Notes: a model not told the origin generated them from the letters alone. Positions 54,597-63,996 are shown, numbered from the stretch's first letter. The stretch is 64,000 nt of DNA from Mycobacterium talmoniae (GCA_002967005.1 PPEA01000148.1:1-64000); one strand, 5' to 3'. Numbers and translations: made by a program.

Positions 54597-55478
54597 CTAC
54601 GTCACCACCGGGCTGGTGCCCTGGGCCAGGATCTGCGCGGTGTGATCGGGGCCGTGGCGGTTGTCGAACTCCCGGAAGGTGCGCGCGATCTCGGTGTGCA
54701 CGCGGGTGACGAGGGGCTCCCAGTCGCGGTGGGTGATGATCAGGAACTGGCGATGCTGCATGGCTTCCACGACCTGCTCGCCAACGCGGTCCGGATCCGC
54801 TCCCTGCGCCAATAGTGCGCCGTTGCCCTCGACTGCGGCGGTGTTTATCGCCTGTCCAAGCAGCTGGGCCTCTGCCGCTCCGGCGGTCGCGTTGATTCGG
54901 GTGGCCACCGTGCCAGGGCATAGCACCGATACCCCGATATCGGTGCCCGCCAGCTCATCGCGCAGCACCATCGAGAAACCGACGCTGGCGAACTTCGACG
55001 ATGAGTAGGCGCCGGCGCGAGCCATCGGCACCAGGCCCGCCATGGAGGCTGTGTTCACGATCTGGGCACGACCCGCGCGCTCCTTGAATCGTGGCAGGAA
55101 CGTCGATACCCCGATGAACTGCGCCTCGATATTGATTCTGTAGATCCAGCGCCACACCTTCAGCGGAGTCTCATCGATCAGTCCGCCCCCGTTTACGCCT
55201 GCGTTGTTGCACAGAATCGAGATCGGGCCGAGGGCTTCCTCGGCCCGATCGGCCGCGGCCGACCACTGGTCGGCATCGCTCACGTCGAGCTGCACGCCCA
55301 CCACGGTGCCGCCGGCAGCAGTCAACTCCTCGGTTACGTCGGCGAGACGCGCGTCGTCGATGTCGGCAAGTGCCACCTTGGCGCCCGCGGCGACGAGCGC
55401 CCGGGCGATGCCAAGTCCGATTCCCGACGCCGCCCCGGTAACGAATGCCGCCTGTCCTGCAGGCCAGTTCATAGTCAT
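54597..55478 (-). CDS. Short-chain dehydrogenase/reductase (CTGACA-controlled copy)
   Basis: A 293-residue SDR (MTMNWPAGQAAFVTG). TGAASGIG, NNAGVNGGG and the YSSSK active site are intact. It parallels the SDR at 38056 along its length, including ADPDRVGEQVV and ITHRDWE. ATG 55478 or 55472 could be the start; the second aligns with the paralogue. A CTGACA operator lies 20 bp upstream. Confidence 0.86.
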   Translation of the reverse strand: MTMNWPAGQAAFVTGAASGIGLGIARALVAAGAKVALADIDDARLADVTEELTAAGGTVVGVQLDVSDADQWSAAADRAEEALGPISILCNNAGVNGGGLIDETPLKVWRWIYRINIEAQFIGVSTFLPRFKERAGRAQIVNTASMAGLVPMARAGAYSSSKFASVGFSMVLRDELAGTDIGVSVLCPGTVATRINATAGAAEAQLLGQAINTAAVEGNGALLAQGADPDRVGEQVVEAMQHRQFLIITHRDWEPLVTRVHTEIARTFREFDNRHGPDHTAQILAQGTSPVVT

Positions 55479-55497
55479 GACAGCAGGATAGCTCAGT

Positions 55498-55517
55498 CTG
55501 ACATGTGGCAATGTCAG
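55498..55517. promoter_or_regulatory. CTGACA-N8-TGTCAG operator
   Basis: CTGACATGTGGCAATGTCAG in the divergent gap between the SDR (minus) and the unknown gene at 55662; nearest the SDR. Confidence 0.75.
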
Positions 55518-55593
55518 AATTCGGCCGTTGGCCACAAGTGCAGGGGGAGTCGGCCAAATTCGACCCTTGACGGGGGCGGCCGCCCGCGGCAAA

Positions 55594-55613
55594 CTGACAT
55601 ATGCAAGTGTCAG
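55594..55613. promoter_or_regulatory. CTGACA-N8-TGTCAG operator
   Basis: CTGACATATGCAAGTGTCAG, 49 bp upstream of the GTG at 55662. It differs from the 52928 site at two positions only. Confidence 0.75.
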
Positions 55614-55661
55614 ATAGATCACAAGCGCGACCCGGGGTGACTTTGGATACGAGGAGGTTCG

Positions 55662-56039
55662 GTGTCCGGTCTGCTGGCCTTTAAGACGAGGGAGTCAGGC
55701 ATGCCGAAGCCCCTGTGCTGCAGTTCGCATTTGGAGGACAAGTGGTTCATTCCGGCTGCCCTCGAATCTGTCCGCCGGTGTCCCGCCCGGGCCGATTACA
55801 TCGAGCTGTGCTTCGCGACGGATGAGGGCTCGTGGACGTGGTGCTTTCGCGATCCTCTCGAGCGGCGTGAGCGCACCGGCGGCACACTCGCGTTGGCGGT
55901 GGGACCGTATGGCGCGCAGGCCCATTGTGTCGAAGGCAGCGGGCTAGGGCTCGCGTTGCCCACCTCTGAGGCACTACCCATGGTCCTCGGCGGTTCTCGG
56001 ACCTACGTGGCGCGTCGGCTGGTCGAACGAGGATGGTAG
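55662..56039 (+). CDS. Protein of unknown function
   Basis: A 125-residue protein with a strong RBS (GAGGAGG, 55651-55657) ahead of GTG 55662. It contains CCSSH near residues 19-23 and WTWCFRDPLERRERT, possibly a cysteine/histidine metal site. There is no signal peptide. An internal ATG at 55701 is an alternative start. It overlaps the secreted-protein gene by 7 bp and has a CTGACA operator upstream. No family was recognised. Confidence 0.6.
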   Translation: MSGLLAFKTRESGMPKPLCCSSHLEDKWFIPAALESVRRCPARADYIELCFATDEGSWTWCFRDPLERRERTGGTLALAVGPYGAQAHCVEGSGLGLALPTSEALPMVLGGSRTYVARRLVERGW

Positions 56040-56692
56040 CCACACGCGCCCTTCATAGTGGTCGACGATCGCATGCCGCAGCCGGATCGTCGTCGACCGC
56101 GGTAAGGCGCCGTGCATACGCGGTCGTGACTTGGCTGATGGTCGTGGTGGCGGTCGGTATGGCGGGAGGTCCAGCAAGCGCTGATCCATCGGATCCGCCG
56201 CCCCCGCTGATGCCGGAGTTCACCCCGCACGTGAGCAATTGGGCCCCCCAGTTCCCGTATCCCTATGACCAAACGCGCAAGAACGTCACCGATGCCGACA
56301 TCAACGCGGAGCGGGAGATGTGTCAGTGGTTCAACGCGCAGTATCTCGAATTGCGGCGCCAGATGGACAAATTCGGATTCAACCTGCTGCAGGCCAACAA
56401 TGATTGGACGGTCGGCACGATCCAGGCGCAGGCGGACAACGTGGCTTCGAACGTCGAACAGGCCGTGGCTTTCCTCGCGCCGCGCGCCGAGGCGTTCACG
56501 ATAAGCCAGGACTTCGCCGGTGACATGTACTTTCCGCTCTACCAGGCGGAACCCTTTTATCGGCTCTGGCAAGAGTTGTCCAATGTTGGAGTTGGGATCC
56601 GGGCGCGCAACACCGCGTGGGTGTACGGCCCGTCACAGCAGCGCGTCAAACGCTGGGCCAGCCAGATCGAGCGATCGCACGTTTGTGACTAA
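56033..56692 (+). CDS. Secreted protein of unknown function
   Basis: A 219-residue protein with a long signal region (RAYAVVTWLMVVVAVGMAGG, cleavage near ASA-DP at about residue 50). The mature part opens with DPSDPPPPLMPEFTPHVSNW and is helical, with C residues in CQWF and at the C-terminus (HVCD) that may form a disulfide. It starts inside the preceding stop and is followed after 25 bp by another exported protein. No family was recognised. Confidence 0.68.
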   Translation: MVATRALHSGRRSHAAAGSSSTAVRRRAYAVVTWLMVVVAVGMAGGPASADPSDPPPPLMPEFTPHVSNWAPQFPYPYDQTRKNVTDADINAEREMCQWFNAQYLELRRQMDKFGFNLLQANNDWTVGTIQAQADNVASNVEQAVAFLAPRAEAFTISQDFAGDMYFPLYQAEPFYRLWQELSNVGVGIRARNTAWVYGPSQQRVKRWASQIERSHVCD

Positions 56693-56717
56693 CGGCCAAA
56701 TCCTCAGAGGAGGCGTA

Positions 56718-57260
56718 GTGGGTGCCGCACGTCAGCTATCCAGGCGTGGGTTTGCGCAGTCGGCGCCTCGTTTGGTCGGCCGACTTTCGCTGGTGGGGGA
56801 CTTGCTGGCCGCGTGCGTCGTCGCCATGACGGCGTTCGGTGTAGGCGAGTCTCATGCCGACGTCGGCGAACTGGGGCCGCCTCCCGTCGAGTCGGAGATC
56901 AAGCAGGCCCTGATGGATTTCTACAACGCCGGGCATCCACCGGACTCGACGGTCGATGTCCAATTCGTGGGTCCGATCCTTGTCGGCCACCCGGAGGTGC
57001 ACCCGAATCCTCCACCGCAGCCGTGGTGCGTTCGCTGTGCTCGCCCCGACCAGGGCGCGAGCCCGATGTACCCCGTGGAGGCGCTCGTGTCGGTCACGAC
57101 CACGCAAGGCCTGGAGTCAAGTGCATTGCCGCCCAGCAGCTTTGTCCACACCACCACCGTTACCTATAACGGCACGCCCTGTCCCGGGGAAACCAACGCG
57201 CAGTATTGCCCGTCCTACTTTTTCTACCGAGATGGTGCGGGCCACTGGCAGGTCGCCTAA
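56718..57260 (+). CDS. Secreted protein of unknown function
   Basis: A 180-residue exported protein starting at GTG 56718 with AGAGGAGG upstream. The signal peptide (VGDLLAACVVAMTAFGVGES, cleavage after HA-D) is followed by VESEIKQALMDFYNAGHPPD and a Cys-rich middle (WCVRCARP, CPGE, YCPSYFFY). The four to five cysteines suggest disulfides. It forms an operon with the two genes before it. Function unknown. Confidence 0.68.
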   Translation: MGAARQLSRRGFAQSAPRLVGRLSLVGDLLAACVVAMTAFGVGESHADVGELGPPPVESEIKQALMDFYNAGHPPDSTVDVQFVGPILVGHPEVHPNPPPQPWCVRCARPDQGASPMYPVEALVSVTTTQGLESSALPPSSFVHTTTVTYNGTPCPGETNAQYCPSYFFYRDGAGHWQVA

Positions 57261-57288
57261 CGGCTGGCCCGGTGTGGCGCTCGCCGCT

Positions 57289-58156
57289 TCAACCGGCGCG
57301 CGCTTTCGTGAGCGTCTTCTCGGAGTCCCGGGATGGGGATCGTTGCGGAAGTAGCAGCGGTGTTGCCAGCAGCAATAACCCGCCGCAGCGATGGCGAGGC
57401 GTGGCCCCGCCAGCGCGGCGAGCCCGGCCCACGCGGCGGTCAGCGCCGCAATGCTGACCTTGGTGCTGATCGACCACGCCGACAGGGCGCGGGTGGCGTG
57501 GGTGGTCGGCAGCTGCTCAAGCCGGTGGGTGGCGAGGACCGGATTGAAGATGCCGCAGCAGGTCACCAGGCCCAGCTGCACAACGATGACCAGGACGAGT
57601 CCGGGCAACCCCGGTACCACCGCGGCCAGACCCAGCGGCCAGCATGTCCGCAGGACGCCGGTGCTGCGCAGCACGGTGGACTGGCCGAAACGCGCCACCA
57701 GCGGGTGGGCCAGCCGGGAACCGACGATGCCGCCCAGGCAGGGCAGCGCAAACGCGAGCGCGTACTGCCAGGGCGGGAAGCTCAGCGGCCCGAGCATCAG
57801 CGCCGCCAGCGGCGGGGCGGGCGCCATGATCAGGCCGTTGACCGCCACGGTGTTGACGAACAGCGGTCGCCAGGGTGGGTGGCCGCGATGATGCGCCACC
57901 CCTCCAGCAGGTCGCGGGCCCGGTGCCCACCCGCGCGCGGCGGGCGCGCTTCGGTGCCGCCGATCGCGCCGATTCCGACCGCCGACACCAGGAAGCTGAC
58001 CGCATTGGTCAGCACCGTGCAGGCCGGGCCGAGCACGGCGATGGCGGCACCACCCAGCGGCGGCCCCAGGATCGTCGCGGCCCAGGTCACGAATACGAGG
58101 TGGGCGTGCAGCAGCAACACGCGGTGCCGGGCGCGGCGATAGCTCGGGGTTGTCAT
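57289..58156 (-). pseudogene. MFS transporter remnant
   Basis: A C-terminal half of a major facilitator protein (GPPLGGAAIAVLGPACTVLT, SFPPWQYALAFALPCLGGIV). The N-terminal half is absent: homology begins at 58156, right beside the TnpB element, and is not found on the far side. The remaining frame also breaks twice, with one base missing from GGG at 57873-57875 and one from CCC at 57379-57381. The element may have removed or displaced the front of the gene. Confidence 0.72.
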
Positions 58157-58159
58157 AGG

Positions 58160-59435
58160 CAGGCCTTACGGTCGGGTCATGCAGATGCGTTACCGGTATC
58201 GCATCGATCCGACACCGGCCCAGCAGTCGATGCTGGCGCGGGTGTTCGGATGCTGCCGGGTGGTGTTCAACGACGCGCTGCGGGTGCGCGCCGAGGCCTA
58301 TCGGGCGGGGGTGAAGTTGTCGGACAGCGAGATCCAGCGCCGGGTGACCACCCAGGCGAAGACCACCGAGGAGCGAGGCTGGTTATGCGAGGTGCCCAGT
58401 GTGGCGTTGGTGCAGTCGGTCAACGACTCCCGGCGGGCCTGGCGCAACTTCTTCGACTCCCGGTCCGGCAAGCGGCGGGGGCGCAAGGTCGGCCGGCCAC
58501 GGTTCAAATCGCGCAAGGATCACCGGCAGTCGTTTCGGCTCACCCGCAACGGATTCAGCCTGAAGCCCAACGGCCGGTTGTTTGTGGCCAAGGTCGGCGA
58601 GGTCCGGGTGCGCTGGTCACGCGAGCTGCCCAGCACACCATCGTCGGTCACGATCATCCGCGAACCCGACGGCCACCACTACGCGAGCTTCGTCGTCGAA
58701 GTGCCCGCCATGCCGCTGCCGGCAATCGGCCGGGAGGCTGGGGTGGATGTGGGGATTACCCGCCTGGCGACAATCGCCACCACCGACGAGCAACGAGCCG
58801 ACGTTGCGAACCCGAAGCACTTGGGCCGCAAACAGCGAAAACTCGCACGGTTGGAGCGGGAGAAGTCCCGCCGGCAGAAAGGATCGAACAACAGGAACAA
58901 AACGCGGCGCAAGGTCGCCATTGCGCGCGGCAAGGTCGCCCGAGCCCGGCGGGACTACCACCACAAGCAGGCTTTGACGTTGGTGCGCGAGAACCAAGTA
59001 ATCCACGTCGAAGACCTCAACATTGTGGGCATGGTCAAAAACCGTCGCCTCGCTCGGGCGATTTCAGATGCGGGGTGGGGCCAGTTCGTGCGGATCATCG
59101 GCGAGAAAGCCAACCGCTACGGGCGCACCATGCACACGGTGTCGCGGTGGTTGGCGTCGAGCAAAACATGCTCAGCATGCGGGAATCGGCTCGACGAACT
59201 GCCGCTGCAAATCCGGCAGTGGACGTGCCCGGCGTGCCGGGCCGTCCACGACCGCGACCACAACGCCGCCAAAGTCATTCTCGCCGCCGGGCGGGCGGAG
59301 AGACGAAACGCCTGTGGAGCCCCGCTAAGTCCTCCCACCACTCGGGAGGCACAGGGCGATGAAGCAGGAAGCGCCCCCAACAGCGGCATAGCCGCACGGG
59401 AATCCCCGCCATTCACGGCGGGGAGCACGTCAAGG
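58160..59435 (+). mobile_element. Solo IS200/IS605- or IS607-type TnpB element
   Basis: An element carrying only tnpB (no tnpA transposase nearby). The right end is marked by a hairpin TCCCCGCC-ATTCAC-GGCGGGGA (59403-59424) and GCACGTCAA, like the right ends of IS605-type elements; the left end is uncertain, near the TTAC at 58166-58169. It abuts the truncated MFS gene. Without TnpA it would depend on a transposase elsewhere. Confidence 0.6.
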
Positions 59436-59963
59436 ATTCCTGCGTCGGACTTGCGGCCGACGCAACGCGGTAAGCGGCGGCAAAAATATCCAAGCCAGCC
59501 GTGGGCCTGGTCCCGCATCATGGCGGAATGGACACGACACCAGACGCGGTGGCCGGCACCGGAATCCTGGTCGCGGCGATCCGGGCGCGGGAATCGGCCC
59601 GCGACGACCGGCTGTTCAGCGATCCGTTCGCCGCCAAACTGGCGGGGGAGCCGGGCCGCCGGATGCTTGCCGCGGCCATCGCCGAAACCGGTGAACGATC
59701 CACACTGCAAATCGTGGTCCGCACCCGGTTCTGGGATGAGGCCTTGCTGCGGGCGTCGCGTACGATCCGGCAGGTCGTCATCGTGGCGGCCGGGATGGAT
59801 GCGCGGGCGTATCGGCTGCCATGGCCGGAGCAGACCACCGTCTACGAACTGGACCAGCCGGCAGTGGTGGCCGCCAAGGCGCGGCTACTGGCCGACGATC
59901 AACCGCGCTGTGTCCGCGTGCCGATCGGCATCGACCTGGCCGACGACTGGCCGGGCGCCCTAG
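58179..59963 (+). CDS. tnpB: TnpB RNA-guided nuclease of an IS element, with run-on C-terminus
   Basis: A TnpB protein with a complete RuvC-like active site: D190 (GVDVGI), E279 (HVEDLN) and D360 (HDRDHNAAK), plus zinc-finger cysteines C331, C334, C350 and C353. The conserved part ends near residue 420 (about 59430). There is no stop codon at the element's right end, so the frame continues to 59963 through the start of the methyltransferase gene in another frame, adding about 175 unrelated residues. ATG 58179 gives the usual family start (RYRYRIDPTPAQ). Confidence 0.86.
   Translation: MQMRYRYRIDPTPAQQSMLARVFGCCRVVFNDALRVRAEAYRAGVKLSDSEIQRRVTTQAKTTEERGWLCEVPSVALVQSVNDSRRAWRNFFDSRSGKRRGRKVGRPRFKSRKDHRQSFRLTRNGFSLKPNGRLFVAKVGEVRVRWSRELPSTPSSVTIIREPDGHHYASFVVEVPAMPLPAIGREAGVDVGITRLATIATTDEQRADVANPKHLGRKQRKLARLEREKSRRQKGSNNRNKTRRKVAIARGKVARARRDYHHKQALTLVRENQVIHVEDLNIVGMVKNRRLARAISDAGWGQFVRIIGEKANRYGRTMHTVSRWLASSKTCSACGNRLDELPLQIRQWTCPACRAVHDRDHNAAKVILAAGRAERRNACGAPLSPPTTREAQGDEAGSAPNSGIAARESPPFTAGSTSRIPASDLRPTQRGKRRQKYPSQPWAWSRIMAEWTRHQTRWPAPESWSRRSGRGNRPATTGCSAIRSPPNWRGSRAAGCLPRPSPKPVNDPHCKSWSAPGSGMRPCCGRRVRSGRSSSWRPGWMRGRIGCHGRSRPPSTNWTSRQWWPPRRGYWPTINRAVSACRSASTWPTTGRAP
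59320..59435 (+). ncRNA. Candidate omegaRNA (reRNA) at the TnpB right end
   Basis: The sequence overlapping the end of tnpB holds four successive hairpins: CCTCCC/GGGAGG (59331/59344), GGGCG/CGCCC (59354/59372), GCGGC/GCCGC (59383/59391) and TCCCCGCC/GGCGGGGA (59403/59417). In characterised elements the TnpB guide RNA is made from just this region and ends at the right end, with the guide in the flanking DNA. The exact boundaries are inferred. Confidence 0.5.
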
Positions 59964-60349
59964 GGGCGGCGGGCTTCGACGCGCGGCAGCCGGCGGTCTG
60001 GTTGGTCGAGGGGCTGCTCCAGTACCTCGACGAAGCCGCCGTGCACACGCTGTTCGATCGCATCGACGCGTTATCGGCACCCACCTCGGTGCTGCTGTAC
60101 GACGTGGTGGGCAAGACGCTGCTCGAGGCGCCGTTCATGGCGTCGTTGCGCCGGTCGATGGCCCAGCAAGGCTCGCCGTGGCTGTTCGGCACCGACGCGC
60201 CGGGCGAGTTGGTCGAACACCTGGGCTGGTCGGCGGTCGTGACCGACGTCGCCGAACCCGGCAATCGCTGGAACCGGTGGTATGCCCCGGCGGCGCCGAC
60301 CGACGCCCCCGCCGCGCCGCGCGGCTACTTCGTCGAGGCGACGCGGTAG
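59528..60349 (+). CDS. Class I SAM-dependent methyltransferase (TIGR00027/LCM type)
   Basis: A 273-residue member of the large mycobacterial methyltransferase family near PF04072. The SAM-binding segment VVIVAAGMDARAYRLPWP (about 81-98) and an ELDQP motif are visible, and VWLVEGLLQYLD is typical of the family. ATG 59528 gives the family N-terminus; the tnpB frame overlaps it in another frame. Substrates of this family are unknown. It follows a hairpin at 59441-59464. Confidence 0.85.
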   Translation: MDTTPDAVAGTGILVAAIRARESARDDRLFSDPFAAKLAGEPGRRMLAAAIAETGERSTLQIVVRTRFWDEALLRASRTIRQVVIVAAGMDARAYRLPWPEQTTVYELDQPAVVAAKARLLADDQPRCVRVPIGIDLADDWPGALGAAGFDARQPAVWLVEGLLQYLDEAAVHTLFDRIDALSAPTSVLLYDVVGKTLLEAPFMASLRRSMAQQGSPWLFGTDAPGELVEHLGWSAVVTDVAEPGNRWNRWYAPAAPTDAPAAPRGYFVEATR

Positions 60350-60350
60350 G

Positions 60351-61452
60351 TCATCGCTGCGCGGTCGCACCGCCCAGCTGCGCGTCGGGCCGAAGCTCCG
60401 CGCTCAGGGGCTCACCGGCGGCCGCCGTCGCCAACGCGCGACCCAGCGCCGGCGCATGTTTGAACAGGTTGTGTCCGGCCACAAACATGACGTTGTCGGC
60501 GGTCCACACCCCCACGCCGTCCGAGCCCCACGGCAGTTCGGTCACCCAGCAATGCCGGACGTCGACGGGCTGCGGGTCCAGCCCGGGCAGGGCCCGCTGG
60601 ACGTAGCCGCTGGCCCGCTCGGCGAACGCGGCCAGGCCCGCGGGGTCCAGCACGCCGCCGTGCGGGCTATCGACGTAGTCGCTGAGCCCGACGGCGTAGC
60701 GGCCATTGCCCGGCACGGCCGCCGCGTAGACGCCGGTCTCACCGAATGCGCCGCTGCCGTCCTGCAGGCACGCCAGCGTCGGTGGCTGCGCGCCGCGAAC
60801 GGCATAGGTCAGGCGGACATGGCGCCGTGGCGGATCGGTAGGGCCAGGCCCACCCCGCGTGCCAGCGCCGCGGTGCCCGCCCCGCGCAGACCACCACCCG
60901 GGCGTGCTCGGCGGTAAGGCCGCCGGCGCGAACCTCGACCGTGCCGGCGGGTGTGGCACGCACCAGCAGCACCTCGTCGGCGACCAGCGCGTCGCCAAGC
61001 GCACCGGTGAGCACCGAGACCACGGTGGTGGTGCGGATCGCGCCACCACGTTCGTCCAGCACCGCGACGCCATCGAAGTCGGCGAGAATCGGCAACCGGT
61101 CGCGCAACTCGGAGGCGCCGATACGCCGGGCGGGGATACCGCCGACGGATTGCAGCACCCCAAGGCGTTGCTCGGCGGTCGGCCCGAGCGCCACCACACC
61201 GTCATCGGAGACCAATTCCACCGCGAACCGCTCGGACCACTCATCCCAGATCGACCGGCTGCGCGTGGCGACGGCGACCAAGCGGGGATCGTCGTGGGCA
61301 TGCCGAAAGATGCGTGACTCGCCACCGGACTGACCCTGCCCGGGCACGCCGCGCTCGTAGATGGTCACCGAGACCCCACGCTCGACCAGGGCATAGGCGG
61401 TGGCCAAACCGACAATCCCGGCGCCGATAACGCCAACGTCAGTGGACCGCAT
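60351..61452 (-). pseudogene. FAD-dependent amine/sarcosine oxidase-like protein, frameshifted
   Basis: A DAO-family flavoprotein (MRSTDVGVIGAGIVGLATAY with the GxGxxG dinucleotide site at the start). The frame breaks twice in the middle: one base missing from CCC at 60875-60877 and one from GG at 60821-60822. With both repaired, the sequence runs on as HVRLTYAVRGAQPPT to the C-terminus (about 367 residues). It resembles N-methyltryptophan/sarcosine oxidases. No other damage is seen. Confidence 0.78.
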
Positions 61453-61652
61453 ACTGCGACTCAACCATCACCGCAGGTGTTTGTCTGTGGAGTGGGCGAT
61501 CCCGATGCGGAGTTCCCGCGAAGTGGGGGAGTGATGCGGATATTTATTGCCTCACTTTCAACTTATAGCGGAGAGGGGGGCTTGCGGCAAGGCCCCGGTG
61601 ACCCCGCAAAATGGCTGGCCGAAACCAAAACTCGGGGTAGTGGGGGCGCAAA

Positions 61653-63149
61653 GTGGGGAATGTCGAATCGATCGCCGACCATGCGGTGGTGGTGGTCGGT
61701 GCGGGCCCGACCGGGCTGATGTTGGCCGGTGAATTGGCATTGGCCGGAGTCGACGTTGCCCTCGTCGAGCGGCGCGTCAACCAGGATCTGCTTGGCGCGC
61801 GTGCGCTTGGTTTGCACGCCGGCACCATCGAGGTTCTGGATCAGCGAGGTATCGCCGGGCGGTTCCTCGCGCAGGGGTATACGGCGCAGGTCGCGGGATT
61901 CGCCGGGGTTCGCTTTGATATCAGTGATTTCCCCACCCGGCACCCCTACGGTCTGGCGTTGGTGCAGCAACACATTGAGCGCATTCTGGCCGATTGGGTC
62001 GCCGAGTTGGCGGTGACGATCTATCGCCGGCGTGCGGCCACCGGTATCGCTCAAGACGACACCGGTGTCGACGTCGCGCTGTCCGACGGCGAATCGCTGC
62101 GAGCGGAGTATCTCGTGGGATGCGACGGAGGACGCAGTGTGGTCCGCAAAGCGGCCGGCATCGAGTTCCCCGGCTGGGACCCGACAACCAGCAGCTTGAT
62201 CGCCGAGGTCGAGACCACCGAGGAACCGGAATGGGGCATCCGCCGCGACTCGCTCGGCGTCCATTCCTTCGGCAGGCTGGAGAACGGCGGGCCGGTTCGG
62301 GTCATGGTGACCGAGCAACACCTCGGCGCCACCGGCGAACCCACGCTGTGCGACCTCCGCGAGGCGGTCATCGCCGTGTATGGGACCGACTATGGGATCC
62401 ACAGTCCCACATCGATTTCCAGGTTCACCGATATGACTCGCCAAGTCGCGGCCTACCGCGACGGGCGCGTCCTGCTGGCTGGCGATGCCGCCCACGTCCA
62501 TTACCCGGTGGGCGGGCAGGGACTCAACACCGGTGTACAGGACGCGGTCAACCTGGGATGGAAGCTGGCCCAAGTGGTCAAGGCGACCTCGCCCGCAAGT
62601 CTCCTCGACACCTACCATGCCGAGCGACACCCGGTCGCTGCGCGGGTGCTGCGCAATACGATGGCCCAAGTCGCGCTTCGCCGATCAGACGATCGCATCC
62701 AGGCCTTGAGGGAGACGGTTGCTGAGCTCGTCAGCATGGCGGAGCCCCGAAACCGGTTCGCCGCCATGATGTCCGGTCTGGACATTCGTTACGACCTCGG
62801 CGAGGGCCACCCGTTACTGGGACGCCGGATGCCCGATCTGGACTTGGTCACCGCGCACGGCCCGACGCGGGTCTACGACCTGTTGCACAAGGCGCGGCCG
62901 GTGCTGCTCAACCTCGGTGAGCCCGGCGCCTTGGATATCACGCCCTGGCTCGATCGCGTTCGGCTGGTCGAGGCGAAATATGGTGGCGACTGGGAACTTC
63001 CGGTCCTCGGTGTCGTCACCGCGCCCCGCGCCGTGCTGATCCGGCCCGACGGGCACGTTGCCTGGGTGGGGGACCGAGCACAGCATGGCCTCGCTGACGC
63101 GTTGACCAGCTGGTTCGGTCCCCCCACCGAAGTGGCTACGTCCCAGTGA
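61653..63149 (+). CDS. FAD-dependent aromatic monooxygenase (PheA/TfdB type)
   Basis: A 498-residue class A flavoprotein monooxygenase. FAD motifs are [19 protein letters not shown] near residues 13-31, [10 protein letters not shown] and [20 protein letters not shown]. The C-terminal thioredoxin-like domain ([13 protein letters not shown] onward) is that of PheA/TfdB and rifampicin monooxygenases. GTG 61653. It hydroxylates an aromatic or similar substrate with NAD(P)H and O2. Rifampicin as substrate is possible but unproven. It overlaps the convergent aldo/keto reductase by 14 bp. Confidence 0.87.
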   Translation: MGNVESIADHAVVVVGAGPTGLMLAGELALAGVDVALVERRVNQDLLGARALGLHAGTIEVLDQRGIAGRFLAQGYTAQVAGFAGVRFDISDFPTRHPYGLALVQQHIERILADWVAELAVTIYRRRAATGIAQDDTGVDVALSDGESLRAEYLVGCDGGRSVVRKAAGIEFPGWDPTTSSLIAEVETTEEPEWGIRRDSLGVHSFGRLENGGPVRVMVTEQHLGATGEPTLCDLREAVIAVYGTDYGIHSPTSISRFTDMTRQVAAYRDGRVLLAGDAAHVHYPVGGQGLNTGVQDAVNLGWKLAQVVKATSPASLLDTYHAERHPVAARVLRNTMAQVALRRSDDRIQALRETVAELVSMAEPRNRFAAMMSGLDIRYDLGEGHPLLGRRMPDLDLVTAHGPTRVYDLLHKARPVLLNLGEPGALDITPWLDRVRLVEAKYGGDWELPVLGVVTAPRAVLIRPDGHVAWVGDRAQHGLADALTSWFGPPTEVATSQ

Positions 63150-63996
63150 ACACCAGCGGATCGTGCAGCACCCGGGTGCCGTCGTGCAGCGCATCGATGG
63201 CCTGCATGTGTTCGGGCTCCAGGGTGAAGTCGAACACGTCGAGGTTCTCGGCGACACGCTCGGGCTTCGAGGACCGCGAGACAACGACGTTGTCCAACTG
63301 CAGGTTCCAGCGGACCAACACCTGCGCAGGCGTGCGGCCGTACTCGGCGGCGATCGACGTGACGGTCGGTTCGTCGATCAATCGACCCACCCCCAGCGGG
63401 CTGTAGGCCTGGGTAACCACATCGTGCTCGGCGTGCGCCTGACGCAGCTCGGCCTGGTTGAGCCGCGGGTGCAGCTCAATCTGGTTCACCGCCGGCACCT
63501 CCGACGTTTCCTCGATCACCGTCGCCAAGTGGTCTTCGGTGAAGTTCGAGACGCCAATCGAGCGGACGTGGCCCTCCTCCCGTGCCTTGATCATGCCCTC
63601 GAAGCTTTCCACGTACTTGCCCAGCGTCGGAGCCGGCCAGTGGATCAAGTACAGGTCGAGGTAGTCCAGTCCGAGCCGGTCCAGGCTCGCCTTGCACGAC
63701 TCCTGGGCGCTGTCAAAGCCCTGCTTGGAGGTACCGAGCTTGGTGGTGACGAAGAGCTCCTCACGGGGAATCCCCGACGCAGCGATGGCGCGGCCGACGG
63801 CCTCTTCATTTCCGTAGGCGGCGGCGGTATCGATCAGCCGGCAGCCGAGTTCGAGCGCGGTGATCACCGAGCTTTCCGTTTCAGCGTCGGACAGTTTGGC
63901 AACACCCAAGCCGAGGACCGGCATCTGTGCTGAGTCATTGAGCGCGACCGTCGGGATCACGCCAGGGGTAGTAGTTCGCTCATCAATCACAGTCAT
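63136..63996 (-). CDS. Aldo/keto reductase
   Basis: A 286-residue (alpha/beta)8 NADPH-dependent reductase. The catalytic tetrad is complete: D56, Y61, K86 and H119, and the signature IGVSNF is present. It resembles mycobacterial AKR (Rv2971-type) enzymes that reduce aldehydes such as methylglyoxal. ATG 63996 is 4 bp from the window edge, so the promoter is outside. Confidence 0.92.
   Translation of the reverse strand: MTVIDERTTTPGVIPTVALNDSAQMPVLGLGVAKLSDAETESSVITALELGCRLIDTAAAYGNEEAVGRAIAASGIPREELFVTTKLGTSKQGFDSAQESCKASLDRLGLDYLDLYLIHWPAPTLGKYVESFEGMIKAREEGHVRSIGVSNFTEDHLATVIEETSEVPAVNQIELHPRLNQAELRQAHAEHDVVTQAYSPLGVGRLIDEPTVTSIAAEYGRTPAQVLVRWNLQLDNVVVSRSSKPERVAENLDVFDFTLEPEHMQAIDALHDGTRVLHDPLVFTGT

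Noticed and set aside
59501-59963. A functional TnpB-methyltransferase fusion
   Set aside because: The TnpB frame reads the methyltransferase region in a different frame, so no methyltransferase sequence is fused.
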